Assembly (NCBI GenBank): GCA_009602725.1
Contig: WELB01000054.1
Coordinates: forward strand, 652,060 to 699,345
Source: Spirogloea muscicola
Lineage: Eukaryota > Streptophyta > Zygnematophyceae > Spirogloeales > Spirogloeaceae
DNA: 47,286 nucleotides
Direction: 5' to 3'
Shown: positions 27,986 through 42,100 of the stretch, one piece after another
Position numbering within the stretch: position 1 is the first letter of the stretch
How the letters are laid out: each line of letters opens with the position of its first letter
Program-made: the position numbers and the translations under genes
Notes under the pieces: model-generated
The model's input: the letters and a program-made list of their open reading frames with translations, nothing else
Database searches by the model: none
What the model was told of the DNA's origin: nothing

Positions 27986-28961
27986 GACCAATTTTCCCTC
28001 TTCCCCCTCCCTCCCCGCGCCTCGCCACTTCTCCCAGCATCTCTGACTGCCGTTCTTCCCAATGGGCTTGTCCCATTTGGGCCGTGGCCTGTCAAAAGGC
28101 CCTGACCTGGGGCTTGACCGTCCAGTTATTACTTGCTCATTAGCAAAGCTAGCCAGATAGACGTCTGCGCAACATCAGCAGCTACGCTGCCCTGCCCACC
28201 TTGTCGATACGGCCCCTCCCAGCTTCAGTTGAGTTTTGACTTGAGATGCACTTTGGCATACACGGTTGGCTCCGGCCAGTATAAGCAGGCCAGCCTGCCA
28301 TCGCTACAATACTGTTCCTACGGCGCCCTCATTGTGTAAGGTCGGGCGCAGAGGGCTGTGAGCACGGTGTGCTAGAGATGCGCTTTGGTTGTTGTGCGTC
28401 ATCAGTACATAAGATGCAGATGTCATAGTGACACATAGCATTTGGCATGCAAAAACACACATCTCTTCCAGATGATGCCAGAAATTTGAAGCTCTGAAAC
28501 AGAGTTAAGATCGCAAATTTCTTGGAGAGGTCAACAAAGTGTTACCGCAGCATGCGGGAAGTTGAGCTCTCATGCAAGAATGAGAAACGGTTGCCGAAAC
28601 AGCTGAAGATGAGCAGTATGCTGCTGATGCAGCAGACTGCTGCTGGCACACGCAGCTTCTGCAGTTCAGTGAGCGGCTGCAACTTGCTTGTGTGCACAGC
28701 TTTGCAGTCTAGCTGCCGAAGCCGAAATCTTATTATCATCCTGAGCTGCGCTACCAAGGTCTCGGCTGACTGCCTCGCAAGCAGGAGTTGCATGGCCGTA
28801 GAAGCGGCCTCCGACTCCTACAAACATGCCATGCACGTTGTAGGGCCAAGATGCGACCCGCTTCTGCTCAGCTGAGCTCACAAATCATGGTTAGTGAGCT
28901 TGAGGGCAGCCTCCATGGCTGACGCCAAGGCTTCAAAGGCCAGCCGCGGATGCCCCAGGCA
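27986..28961. other. Convergent bZIP-ALDH22 interval
   Basis: Includes the inverted repeat GGCCTGTCAAAAGGCC at about 28087 and otherwise ordinary, less GC-rich DNA. No coding exon is supported. Confidence 0.45.
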
Positions 28962-31900
28962 TCATCTCTGCTTTTGCGCTGGTTGCGGCCGGCCTGCCCA
29001 AGGGCCCCGTACGACATGCACGAGGTCCAGCAGCCCACGCACCTTGGCTTGCAGAGTGACGCCATACACAGCCCGCACCAGCGCCTCCTGGAAGGCAAAG
29101 CCCCGCTCCGACACGGGGTACTGCAGGCAAGCTCCCAGGTAGCAATTTCGACTTGATCAGCCTCTGGCCACGCACTTTGCATGCACACAAAACAGACCCT
29201 GTTCAAGCCACACGGAGGCATTGCTATCGTTGCAGCTGTCTGTCAGAGATCTGACGCTACCCTAAGGATCTATGTTCTGCGAGGTAATGGCACTTAGGAT
29301 CGTGCGACTGAGGAGGGATGAGGGAGGCGGAATCAGTAATTGTGGCCACTAATGTTCAATACATGTCCATAACACCAAGGGCTACAGATGAGAAGTCCAG
29401 GCTGTGAGGTCGGAAGAACCTGGAGGAGGGACGGGATGCGCGTCCGGAGGAAGGAGAAGCGGTCCTCGGCGACGGCCCTTGCCATGCAACAGCCACGCAG
29501 GCCCTCCACGCCGCCAAACTGCCCAAAGCCACTTTCCTTGACCCCGCCGAAGGGCAGCGACTGCAGCCAGACACGTGGGCAGCACACTACTTTAGTAGCA
29601 GGCTGCAGACTGCCCCACCAGCATTGCTGCTTGACATATCAGCACAACATGATGCCAAGAAGTGTTTTATCTTCTCATGGTGATGTGGTGACACAGAAAG
29701 GGCAAAGAACAAGGCTCCGAATGCAGCAGAGAGCTATGTGACGCTTCTACAAAGGCATCTCCTGAGAGAGCATGAGTCCTGTGGAAAAGAACTGTGAAGA
29801 GTAAGCACTCGCTCGCTTCTGCAACTTGTCTACCTGGCTCATGTAGGTGCTGCCAAAGTCGTTGATGGAGGCCATCCCAACATGGAGCTTGGATGCAAGC
29901 ACATTGGCCCTGGACACACTTCTGGAGAATACCGAGCACCCAAGGCCAAACGGGCCGTTGTTTGCAAGCTGGACAGCTGCTTCGTCGCTCTCAACCTTGA
30001 GGACAGCCATGATGGGCCCGAAGACCTGCGAGAGTTGAACAATGCAAAATTTTGTGGAGTTACTATCAAACACCAGATGCACGGGTCACGTTCCAAGCGA
30101 CCACGCTGATGGCTTGCAGTTGACTGCGTTCATTCAGACGCATTAAGCATAACATAACTGCTTTTTGAGGAGCTTCTCTTGCACAGACCTGGTGAATGGC
30201 AGACTCAAGCAGCCAAGATGTGCTTTGAGTTTTTATCATCAGTCATAATGCATCTCTGTTTGCACAGCATCTCTTTCTTCGGGTTAGGCTTTAGGCATGT
30301 GTGCTTGTCGGATTGATAATAAAATGGAAACCAGTTACAGGCATGCTGCACCTCTTCCTTCATGAGCTGCATGGATGGCAGCACGCCGGTGAGGACAGTG
30401 GGCGGGTAGAACTGGCCGCCGAGCTCCTCCGGCAGCAGGCCCCTGGCGACGACCTCCGCACCGGCGGCCACTGCGTCGTCGACGAGCTCCTGGAGGCGCT
30501 CCGCCTGGTTGGCCAGGCGCAGCGCGCCCACGTCGCACCTACCCCCGCCCAACGGCACGCCCTGCGAGATGGAATCACGACCAGTCTCTGCTATCTGTTG
30601 ATACCAATATTGACTCAACGCTAGCTGCAGTGGAAATGACAGCCATGATCATCCAGAATACGAGCTTCAGAATAAGCAAACGATTGGCATCTTATGGGCG
30701 CACCGTCTCCATTTGCCTGACAATGGCAGCAACTCTGTCCACAAACGCGTCGTGGATAGACGTGTGCACAAGGAACCGCTCTGCTCCTATGCAGTTCTGT
30801 CCACTGCACTGAAATGCCGCCCTGAGCGCAATCGGTACTACCTGCAAGATCAAGCGCAAGACGACCTGAGTGTCACTTTAATAGCTTGCTACATACCAGC
30901 ACCGATGACATGGAAATCACAACTTTCGCACAGAAACCTCTTCAACACATCGCAGTCGCTTTTGCTGCTGGTGCCCTGAAGCTTGTAACATTAAGGTCAA
31001 GGCGAGGAGCAATATTGTTGGTTACTGACATCAAAAATGACTTGCCTGGTCTAGGTCAGCATCATCACAGACGATGAAGGCGTCCTTGCCTCCCAGCTCC
31101 AGGACAATTGGGGTCAGGGTCCTGGCCGCACCTTCCATAACCTGAGAAGATGAGCAGAAGACACTCTCCTTCAGCTCAAGAGGGTCAAAGAGAATGGTAT
31201 GCAAGCAGCACCATTTGTTGGGGCTGCAGCTTCAAGCTCTTCAACAAAGTACGACACACTCGGATCTCCAGTACCACTTGAGAAAGCGTAGTCACAAGGA
31301 GCAACCCCACTGGTCAGCTTGCCGACGAGCTTACTAAGGTGCAGACAAGCCAAGCAAAGTCAAGGATGACCATCGGAGAGCAAGGACTGAGCGCGAGGGC
31401 CGGACCCTGGTCGAGGTATGGAGTACTTTACCCTACCCTGCGCCCGATGGCAGCTGAGCCGACGAAGATCATCTTGTCCACGTAATTGACCAGTGCAGCT
31501 CCTGTCTCCCCATAACTGCAAGTTCAAGATGACGTGTCCGTGAGAATTTGCTGCCCTGTCACATGCAGCTAGCGGTGGACAGCTACCTCGATGCCCCGCC
31601 TGCCTGGTCAGCAGATTACTACCAAAAGAGTACACCAATATTTGATAACAGTAAATCCAAGAAAACAGCTGAGAATGAAGTTGAGGTACACTTCATTCTC
31701 TAAATTAATTCCACCCCAACACAAACTTAGGGCTCCGATCTGCACCCTGTCACTATGTGCACAAGGTCCTCGGGAGCACCCGTGGCCTTGAGCGCGGCCT
31801 TGAGCACGCGCAGGAAAAACATGGAGGACCAGCTGGCGTGCTCGGACACCTGTGCAACCAACCCACAGCCATGACCTGTTACTAATGCCGAGTTTGAGGG

Positions 31901-33503
31901 ATAAAAAATTCAAAGTAGCTCGTGGTAATGCATTCACTTATATGTCGCGATACCTCTCACTGGGAGTCCGATCCTCAACCTCCAGCTCAACAGACTTAGA
32001 AAATGACTAGGACGTTGGAAGATAAATGGTGCACAAATCTGAGAGATCTGGTGGCTTGGGTACTTTGCCAACATGACGCGCACTCACCTTGACAACGATG
32101 GCATTCCCGGCAAAGAGGGCAGCGAGCACCGGGTTAAGCACATTGTGGAAGGGGTAATTCCACGGGACGATGGCGCCCACGACACCGAGTGGATGGTACT
32201 CAACGCGTGCCACTTTATGCGGCATCATCCTCCCGGATGACCTGCCCTTGTGAATGCCACGACATTCTTAAGCGTCAGCAACCAGCTGGCATCAAGAATT
32301 GGTCTCTTGGCAATGTCGAGTATTCGCTAACAGATGAACTTGCAATCCAGGATATATCTCTCCAGGACAAAAGCAATGGCTTCACATGCTGTCAACGGAA
32401 GATTCTGATCACCTCCTTTCGGGGCGCAGCCAGCGCTCGCCCTCATGCAGCAGCCAGGCAATCTTCTCACACGTCGTGAAGATCTCCCCGAACTCGGCGT
32501 CCACGAGGGGTTTGCCGGAGTCGCGGGCCGACACGCGGCACACGATCTCCTGGTGCTCCGTGACGTACTTGAGCAGGACACGCAGCAGGAGGCGCCGCTG
32601 CTGGAAGCTGCTGCCTGCCCACTCCAGCTGGGCAACCCTTGCTCGCTTCACGTGCTCCAACACCTGCATTGCCCAGCCCCAGAACCCAAATGTTGGTTAA
32701 GGCCTCTAAGCTGCGCTTGGCCGCCTGCGGCCACGGCCAGTGCTCGTCACGCAGTCGTCCATCATAAACGCTTCCCAGAGACTTCGTAAGTCTTTGAGCT
32801 CAGCGCACGACAAGGCCCAAAGCGCAGCTTGCAGCGGGGCCTCCCGCAGCTACTGGCAGCTCTGACTTGAGAACATGCGGTGTCCAATAGAGACGAAAGC
32901 CCTTGCTGTTCTGTGTCGTTGCCACTATGCTAAGACACCTTACCAATTTCCGACTCGTGCTTCCTGCAGCAGAAGCTGGACTTGGGCCTTGCAGCAACTC
33001 ATAACCACATCGTAGAGACGGCAGGAGTGATCAGGAGCTCAGTTGGGCTAAGGCAGCATACGTCGTCGGGCTTGAGCGCCGGCAGGAAGCCGAGGTACTG
33101 CATGGTGGCGGGGTCGTAGCACTGGATGCGGCCGCCGCCGGGCGCCGCCGCGGCCGACATTGATGACGGCCGCAGCAGCTCGGGGCTGGGCGAGCGCGGC
33201 CGCCGCCGCGACGGCACGAGGATGTACTGGTCCCGCACCGGCGCCGTCTCGGCGTACAGCACTGCAGCGGCCGCCATGGCCAGCGCCGGCGGTCGTCAGC
33301 TCAGAGCCGGAGCTCCGCCGCGGCTTTGTGGGCTCTCGCCGCAGCTAAGGCTCGCCGCCGCCGCGGCACTCACCGTCGCTGGCGTCCACGGCGAGCGCGG
33401 GCGGGCCGGCGTCCCGCCAGGCGCGGGCGAGCAGCCAGACGGCCGCCGCCATGACGGCGGCGGCGGCGGCGGGCCACCACCATGCCGCCGCCTCCCACGG
33501 CAT
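28962..33503 (-). CDS. ALDH22A1: Aldehyde dehydrogenase, family 22
   Basis: Twelve exons (minus): 33503-33374, 33261-33062, 32663-32413, 32241-32088, 31849-31746, 31515-31437, 31141-31046, 30841-30704, 30561-30352, 30025-29834, 29560-29420 and 29120-28962. Total is 1854 nt (617 aa), close to the 596 aa of the plant protein, all phases agreeing. An N-terminal membrane anchor ([20 protein letters not shown]) is followed by [20 protein letters not shown], the ALDH22 entry motif. NAD-site and catalytic parts are [20 protein letters not shown], general base Glu in LELGGKDAF, and nucleophile Cys in [12 protein letters not shown]. The ending [20 protein letters not shown] is typical. It oxidises aldehydes to acids with NAD(P)+, probably at an endomembrane face; the plant enzyme is linked to stress tolerance. 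The intron after 31046 has a GC donor (CAG/GCAAGT). Confidence 0.95.
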
Positions 33504-34450
33504 GGCCGCTTGCAGCTCGCCCGTCAGGGAGCACGCAGTGCGCAGCTGAGGACCCAACTCAGCTCAGCTCACGCAGGCAGGCCGCGCTTCCAGCCCTGGC
33601 CGCCGCCGCTGCGGCCGGCGCGATCGCCGCAACCAGCACATGGGTGGCCCCTGTTGCAGCTCAGACTGGAGCGGCAGTCTCTTGAGTTGTAGCTTATGTC
33701 TAGCCTCCCACAATCTTTTGGCTCAGTATTACGAATTCCTCCAAGCGCAACAGTGGTTCTCTTACCGATTGCTGCTAGTTGCGTCAACTTGACCTGGCAT
33801 GATACAAGCTGGACGCAGCCCTGCAGCACACTATACCACTGCTACAAGTTTGACCTCTCTCGAATGCAAATACATTCAGAGGAAAAAGCAGACCTGGCAG
33901 CCACCACTGCCACTTTGCAGGCCCCTACACCCTCCCTGCAGATGCTTGCGAAGGTGGCAGGTATTGCCAAGGTAACAGAGCGGCTCTGCATTGCCTGAGG
34001 GTCATGACTCGATACAAGCTGACTAGCTGGCACAAACAGGAGCTGGCAGACCTCCTGGTAAATCAGCGGCACACCAGCGGTACATCCAAAATTGAATCGG
34101 AATTGGATCGCACTCACAGCAACTGGCATCAATAAACACGAGAATGTCAGCTGTAACTTCCCGGCGCATGTGTCCCACTTCTGATGAAAAAAAATGGCAA
34201 CTGGCAGGGTGAGGCAAACGCGGCCTCAAAAATTGACCCAGGTTGTCTGCTAACATCTCAACGGTCTCACAAGAAAGGTCGATGCCTGCATCCTAGTCCT
34301 CTCCTACGCCCTGGAAGTTGGTCCAGATCTCTGAGTGCCAGGGGTTTAGAGTAAGCAGTGTTGGCCGACACGTCCACTTGCAGTTGTGCAAGGAGTTTTC
34401 TCAACCCACAACAAGCTCCTGTGCAGCTACATAGTGCTACACGGAGAGGC
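33504..34450. other. DUF1118 3' flank and ALDH22 upstream region
   Basis: ALDH22 promoter side at the left and DUF1118 3' side at the right. No exon or repeat is supported. Open frames on the plus strand near 33126-33692 are GC-rich shadows. Confidence 0.4.
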
Positions 34451-35755
34451 TCAAGACCTCTGGAGGGCCCGGATGAGAGACGCAGCTCCGAAGGCTGCAG
34501 AGCCGCCAAGAACAGCAACAGCGGCCCCAAGGGTTTGCAGGACGATCAGGGGCACGGAGTCCTCTGCAAACAGAGACACACTAAACCTGTAAGAATGAGA
34601 GCTGTATGAAGCTGTTGAGCCCCTGTCTTTGCTATGGCTCACGTGATAGTTGACACCGAGCAATAGAGCTAGCCAGGGGTTTGTGCGACTGATGGGACGC
34701 CTAAGTGACAACCTCGACAGAAGGATCGATCTCGTCTGGTCAGCAGCCTAGCATCTAGCAGCTGCAGAGCTGCCAAGCCAAAGAGCTACCCAAAGTAGAA
34801 CATTGACACGCAACCAACAATGGTGGACAACCGGCTCATCATCTGATGCTAACCTTGATGCTGCATGAGACAGCTTGTCAGATGTGTTCAGCTGGCTTAC
34901 CTGGCACGTAGTAGACCACAGCAGGCCCAGCAGCGAGGAGGATGAGTGAGAGCAGCGTGAGGTTCCTCGGAGTCTTGGGATCGGTTGCTGCTGACAAGAC
35001 CCCCAGCGACTCGGCCTTGGAGAGCAGGCCCAGCTTCTCGATCGTGCCCAGAGTGAGGCCAAGGCTTTCGGCAAGCGAGAGCAGGCCAGCCTTCTCTGCC
35101 TTGGACAGCAGCCGCAGCTCCTGCACCCTGCAGATCTCCAGATGGTATGCAGCGTCAGTGACTACAAAATGCACTTACAGGATGCCTGATGCAGAGCCAC
35201 AGTACGTCTTCCAAGAGATTAGCTGACACTGTACCTGTTGAGGAGCCTGATGGAGCGGGCGTCCTCCCCGTCCACGAAGGTCTTGAGTTGCCCGGTCTTG
35301 TCACCGACCTCCAGGATCTTGACCTTGAGCTGGCCGCGGAGACGTAACAAACAGGCAGGGTCATCAGTCACTGAGCTAGGCGCTGACAGCGGACCTGCAT
35401 TGTTGCATGCGTGACATGGCAGCCTCATGAGCGATGCGATCGCCTCCAAAGCCCTACGTAGAATGGACGCGCGCCATAGGCGCCAGGATGGCGATCGACA
35501 GCCATGCTGCCAACAAGAGAAGCCGCTGATCGGCCAGCCGCCAGCACGCCACTGCCACGGCGTTGCCGGCGGCGATGCCAAGGCGGGGGCGCAGACCTGC
35601 TTCGCTGCCGACTTGGCGACCTTGACGGCCTTTGTCCCGACGCNCCGCGTCGCCGCGGGGCTACGCAGCACGCGCTCGCCGGCCATGGCCTGGCCGAAGG
35701 ACAGGCCGCCGCGGGGCGCCAGCAGGCTGCTCTGCAGGGCCATGGACGCCGCCAT
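34451..35755 (-). CDS. DUF1118 thylakoid membrane protein
   Basis: Four exons (minus): 35755-35597, 35329-35235, 35127-34901 and 34563-34451. They give 594 nt (197 aa) with phases agreeing. The N-terminus ([20 protein letters not shown]) looks like a plastid transit peptide. Then come [18 protein letters not shown] and a helical region with repeated G-L-L-S-K-A-E units ([40 protein letters not shown]). Two hydrophobic segments follow ([18 protein letters not shown] and [20 protein letters not shown]), ending LIRALQRS. This layout is the DUF1118 family of plants, algae and relatives, found in thylakoid fractions; its biochemical role is unknown. An ambiguous base at 35644 leaves one residue of exon 1 undefined but does not shift the frame. 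Confidence 0.85.
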
Positions 35756-37088
35756 CGCCGCCTCCTGCGCCGCCTCAGTCTCCTCCGGCGGCGGCGACGA
35801 CGGCGGCGACGGCGGCGGCGGCGGCGGCGGCGGCGGGAGGTGCGGGAGGGCGGGCAGACCAGGCAGTTAGTGAGACCGTTAACCGCCGGCAGCGCACTAA
35901 CTGCGATCCATCAGCGCCGCGGACGGTGCCGCCGTCGGCACCCTTATCGCGAGAGCCGCAACGGCGCCGTCGTCGCCGCGTCGTCGGGACCGACGAGCGT
36001 GATGGAAGTCTATTACGCAGGGGGGAGTGGTGGCCCGACGAGCGGCTCAGGAGGCGCAATCGGCGCCCCCCCAATGGGACTCCCTGGTGGCCGGATAGCC
36101 CCCCCACCCCCCTCCCACATGGTGCACCTCGGGACACGCTGCTGCTGCAAAACCTTAACCCCTGCACCGCTCAGACACTGTCTCTCTCTCTCTCTCTCTC
36201 TCTCCTCTGGGGCTGGCAGACCCACCTGCCTGTGTCTCATTCTACGCATTTCCGGTCATCGTTTGTTGGACTGGACCTCTCTGCTGTGAGAAGAGAAGAA
36301 AAAGGCCAGCCCACATGGAATTGACAAGGTTTTGTGGACGGGATCTGAAGAAGCCCCAAGTGGCCTTGACCATCATTGTGAAAATTCACATACATCGCCT
36401 CTCTTCCGCATGACGATAGTATTGAAAATCCTTCCACGTTGGTCATTGGCTCTGAATCTCACAAATTTCACAGAGCAGTCAAGCAGGTTCAGCTTATTTC
36501 CTGTATCTGCAAGCCACAGGGATCACATACAAGCACAGGTAGGAAACACCGCAGATCTTGCTCAGTCCTGGCAAGCTTCAGTATGCTCCCTTTCCAGGCG
36601 TCTTTGGAATGCATGTCAATTGACGCTGTTAGAGTAGGCTTTCTGATGACATGATAGTCATGTACTGCAAGGCACGTCCCTGAGCAAGCTTACTGCATCA
36701 CACTGTTTGAACGGGTCAGATATTGGGCCGCTCACGCTTATGTTGTAACCACTCTTTTTGTCTCCATCTACCGTATGTAGTGGAGCTCTTTAAAAGTGCA
36801 TGGGCTAGCATGAAGCATGGAGCCAGCTGACCAGATACAGCAGCTGCAGCTCATTGCGGAACTCATCTCAATTACCTCCCTTTCAGTGTCATTCTTTCCT
36901 TAATCTCGCATAGAAGTGTTTCTTGCATCTTGGTGGCCACAAGCAAACACAATGAATATCCTGCTGCATGCAAGCTGTAAGGAGCATGAGGCGGCACGTG
37001 AGCTGGATCAGAGTGAATCATGTTGATCATGCTAGTCTTCAGGACCCCATAGGAGGTTGACTTATAATGTTCGTGATAGGGTGTCTGC
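35756..37088. other. DUF1118 upstream / eS17 downstream interval
   Basis: GC-rich (GGC)n near 35800-35840, a (TC)12 tract at 36181-36204, and a fragment of the dispersed repeat at about 36306-36335 (GGCCAGCCCACATGGAATTG then ACAAGG). Between 36330 and 37088 nothing coding is recognised. Confidence 0.45.
36181..36204 (+). repeat. (TC)12 microsatellite
   Basis: Twelve TC units without interruption. Confidence 0.95.
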
Positions 37089-38438
<1,350 letters not shown>

Positions 38439-39115
38439 GGCGACGCGCTTCCTCCTTCCGGAGCTCCTCCGCCGCTGCGCCCGCCGGAGACTGCGGCGGC
38501 AGCAGCAGCGGCGGCGACGGCTGCGCCGGCGGCGGCGGCGGCGGCGACGGCGCTTGCGCGGCGGGGGTTTAGGTGCTTAAACCCTTCGTTTGCGACCGGC
38601 CCCTTCTCTCGCCAATGGCCGTCTAGCTAACGGTGCGCACGTTGACTGCTGGTTTTCGATCTCCATCGGACGGCCTGCAGGGCGGCCAGTTCTCGACAGA
38701 GGAGTTAGCGGGCGGTCCCGGCTCTGTGTCGCGTCGGTTGCTTAACGGCATAGCCGGCCCGTTAAGCTTAGCTGTAAAGCGTCGCTAAAGCCACACCCCC
38801 CACGCTTCCCGCCGCCGCCGCGCCGCCGCCGCCGCCGCCGCGGCGAGCGGCGAGCATCAAGCTTGCCTGCGCCGCCGAGCTTGGCGGTGTGTTGGCCGCC
38901 GGCGCGGCCGTCGTCGATCCGTCCTGCGGTGGCTGCGGCAGCGACGTCGCCGCGGGCAACGCTTCGTCCCTGCCGCTGACGAGGACTCAGGCGGCGGGCT
39001 TGGGACCGCCAGCCTTCGTCCGCCGGCATGGCGGCGGGCTTCCGGCCGAGGCAGCAGCAGCAGCGGCGGCGGCGGCGGCGGCTGCGGCTGTAGCGGTGCG
39101 TGGCTGAGTGCCGCA
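38439..39115. other. Shared divergent promoter region, eS17 and SNAPC4-like gene
   Basis: 677 bp between two start codons, including a GCC-rich stretch at 38812-38850 and a short telomere-like TTTAGGTGCTTAAACCC segment at about 38568. No TATA box is obvious. Confidence 0.45.
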
Positions 39116-42100
39116 ATGGGGGCCGCCGTGCCTCCGAGGCTCGAGGTGGCGCTGCGGGGCCTGGACTCCATCGCCCTCCTGCTCGGCAGGAGCGACTCGG
39201 ACGACTCCTGCTCCGACGACGAGGCCGTGGCGGCCTGCAGCCGCTGGCGGCAGACCAGGCCCGCGCCCGCTGCCGCCGCCGCCGCCGCCGCTGGCAGAGA
39301 GAAGGCCCGGTGGAGGCCTCCTCAGGCTTCAGAGGCAGCGAGCGCAGGCGAGGCCGATGCCGCGCCCGGCGATGACGGCGGACGGGTGGCGGCGGCGGCG
39401 GCGGAGGAGGAGGAGGCGCTGGCGGCGCCTAGCGGCCCCGTCACGCCGCCGCCGTTCCTGGCCCTGCCCGCCGACTTCAGCCGGGACCTGGCGGACGAGG
39501 GGCCGACNAGGCGCAGGAGATGCTCCGGCGCGCCGGGACGCTGGCGTCCGCGGAGCGAGCCGGCGGGCTGGACGTCGACGGCAAGGGCGTGCAGGCCGCC
39601 GCGGCGCTCGACCTCCACGGCGGCGCGGCTGTCACGCTGCTCCTCTCGCTGCAGCAACGCTCACTGAAGAAGGTGAGAGCTGCGGCCATGGCTGGCCGGC
39701 TACTGTCAGTCGGCGATCGCCGACGTTCCCGCTGAGCGCTTGTAGTCGCTGGTCCCTGCAGGACGGCAAGCTGGCGGAGACGAGGGCCCCGGAGCACTCG
39801 GATGCGGGGCGAGCGCGCCAGCTGTGGGGCCGCTTTGGCATGGGCCGTGGGGCGCTCTCGGCAGCTCGCCCGTGGTCGCTGATCGAGCAGGAGGGCCTGG
39901 CCGCCGGCGTGCGCTGGCAGGCTCAGCAGCGCCTCGCCACCGAGGCGATCCAACAGCTCAGGTCGGTCGTCCTCCTTATGAGTGATTAAAACATGCCATG
40001 GCCAGCTAAGGCTCCTAAATAGTCCTCTTAAATACTTGTAATTGTAACAGAGGGAGAGTTGTAACCCTGGTGCCACGCTGCTGCCGCTGCTCGTGTATGT
40101 CCAGAAAGCGGGGCGCATACACACGGGCCGAGCTCGCGGCGACGATCGCAAGGGCGGCGGCAGAGGACCCGGCAGGCGCGGCCTGGCAGCGCGCTGCGCC
40201 AGCCTGCGACTGGGCAGCTGTGGCGGCCGCCCACGTCGCAGGGCGCAGCGCCCGAGAGTGTCGGCTGCAGTGGACCAATCGTCTCGATCCTGCCATCAAC
40301 AGCTCGCCGTGGACGGCGGAGGAGGAGGCGGCACTGCAGCGGATCGCCGAGGCTGCCGGCTTGGCAGACTGGGCGGCCATCGCCTCGGAGCTCGGCACAG
40401 GGCGCACCGCCTGGGCCTGCTTGACCCAGTACCGCCGTGCTGTGAGCCCTGCCAGTGACGGCAGCCGCGGCACGCCTGCTTTGCTAGTGGCGGATGAGGC
40501 TGTCACTGCAGCCCAGCCGGAGGACAGGAACGGTGGCGGCAGCCGTTCTGGCGGCGCGGCGGAAGACCAGGACCAGCCCGCCATGACGGGGCACGCAAAT
40601 GAGCCCCTGGTTGTACAACAGATTGGCCACGCCGAGCCGCTGCCGCCGTCCCCGCCGCAGCCTCCAGGGGCGTCGCCCCGCCGACAGAATAAGTGGACGG
40701 CGGAAGAGGATCGCCGGCTCATCTATGCAGTCCGCACATATGGGCAGCAGAAGTGGCGCAAGATTGCAGTGCATGTTGCCGGCCGCTCTGACACACAGTG
40801 CCGCGAACGGTAAGTGGCGGCCAGTTGGTCTGACATCGTGCATCCTACAAGCGTGAAATATATTTGAAATGCTTACGTCATGAGGCGCGTGTTACTTGAC
40901 CTCCATGGCCTGGTCCGCTGTTGCTGCCAGCAACATATGGTCCAGGTCGGTGTGGCTTCTCATGGAGGCATCAGGCTGCGTTTCCTTGGGGCTGCTGATT
41001 GTGTTATGCGGTCTTGATACTTTGGCAGGCTATCGCAGGTTGTGCTGAGGAGGCTCCATTGTCTAGCTTCTCAACATCTTCGACCTGCGTGGCGCTTGCT
41101 GGCCTGCGCAGGTGGCACAACGTGCTGAATCCTGAGGTGGACAGAGGTGATTGGACGCCTGAGGAGGACCAGTTGTTGGAGAACGCAGTCGCTGCGGTCG
41201 GGCTGCACAGCTGGGCGGCCGTGGCGCAGCTCCACAACACACTGCGCGTCGCAGCCGCTGGCCGTGGCCGCGGCGGCCATGGCGATGCTGGGCGCCTGCG
41301 CCGCACCGACAACATCTGCTGGAGGTGAGCTCGTCAACCGGCCACAGAGTCTGGCTGGCTTGGAGACAAAGGAGTCCTCCTTTGCTGAGACTGTTGCTTG
41401 ATTCTGATGGAGATGCTAATCTCTGCGTTTGCTGCACATCTTGCCTTGCTTGCACCACAGGAGGTGGAAGTCGCTGAGCCGCAAAAGCCCAGTTCTTGCA
41501 AATGGAGGGGATGACGGCATTGGCGTTGAAGGAGCAAAAGAGCAGCGGCAGCAACGGCGGCGAAAAGCGGAGTCCTGTGAGCGCAGGCGGAGGAAGAAGG
41601 AGCCAGAAGAGCAGCCGTCAGATTTGAGGGAGGAGGGAGGTGCAAAGGGCCAGACCTTGGGAACGGAAGCGATGACGTCGGCAGCAGTAAACCTGCAACA
41701 GTGTGGCGGCAGCAGCGGCGGCGGCGACGGCGGAGACGGCGGCGACGAGGGGGCTGCTGCAAGCGGAGAGGGGGGGAAGACAAAGCGGAAGCGCAGCCGT
41801 CAGAAGAGGAGAGGGAGGGGAGAGGTGCCGGCCAACAGTGGTGGCCCCCAGCAGGGGGACGCCATGGAGCCGGAGCAGGTGACTGCAGATCCCAAGGTGG
41901 AGGAGCGGCGGAAGCGCAGCCGAAAGAAGAGGAGAGGGAAGAGGGAGGTGCCGGCCAATAGTGGTGGCCCTCAGCAGGGGGCTGCCATAGAGCCGGAGCA
42001 GGTGACTGCAGATCCTGAGGTGGAGGAGCGGCGGCACATGGGTCCGGTGCACGTTGCTGAGGGGGCAAGCCCCAACAGCAGGGTCCACCTGGCTGGAGAT

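Noticed and set aside
28080-28110. Bacterial-type terminator from the GGCC...GGCC inverted repeat
   Set aside because: The genome is a intron-rich eukaryote, there is no T-run after the stem, and no gene ends directly at it.
33126-33692. Plus-strand open frame of 188 residues
   Set aside because: It is antisense to the first two ALDH22 exons; GC-bias shadow.
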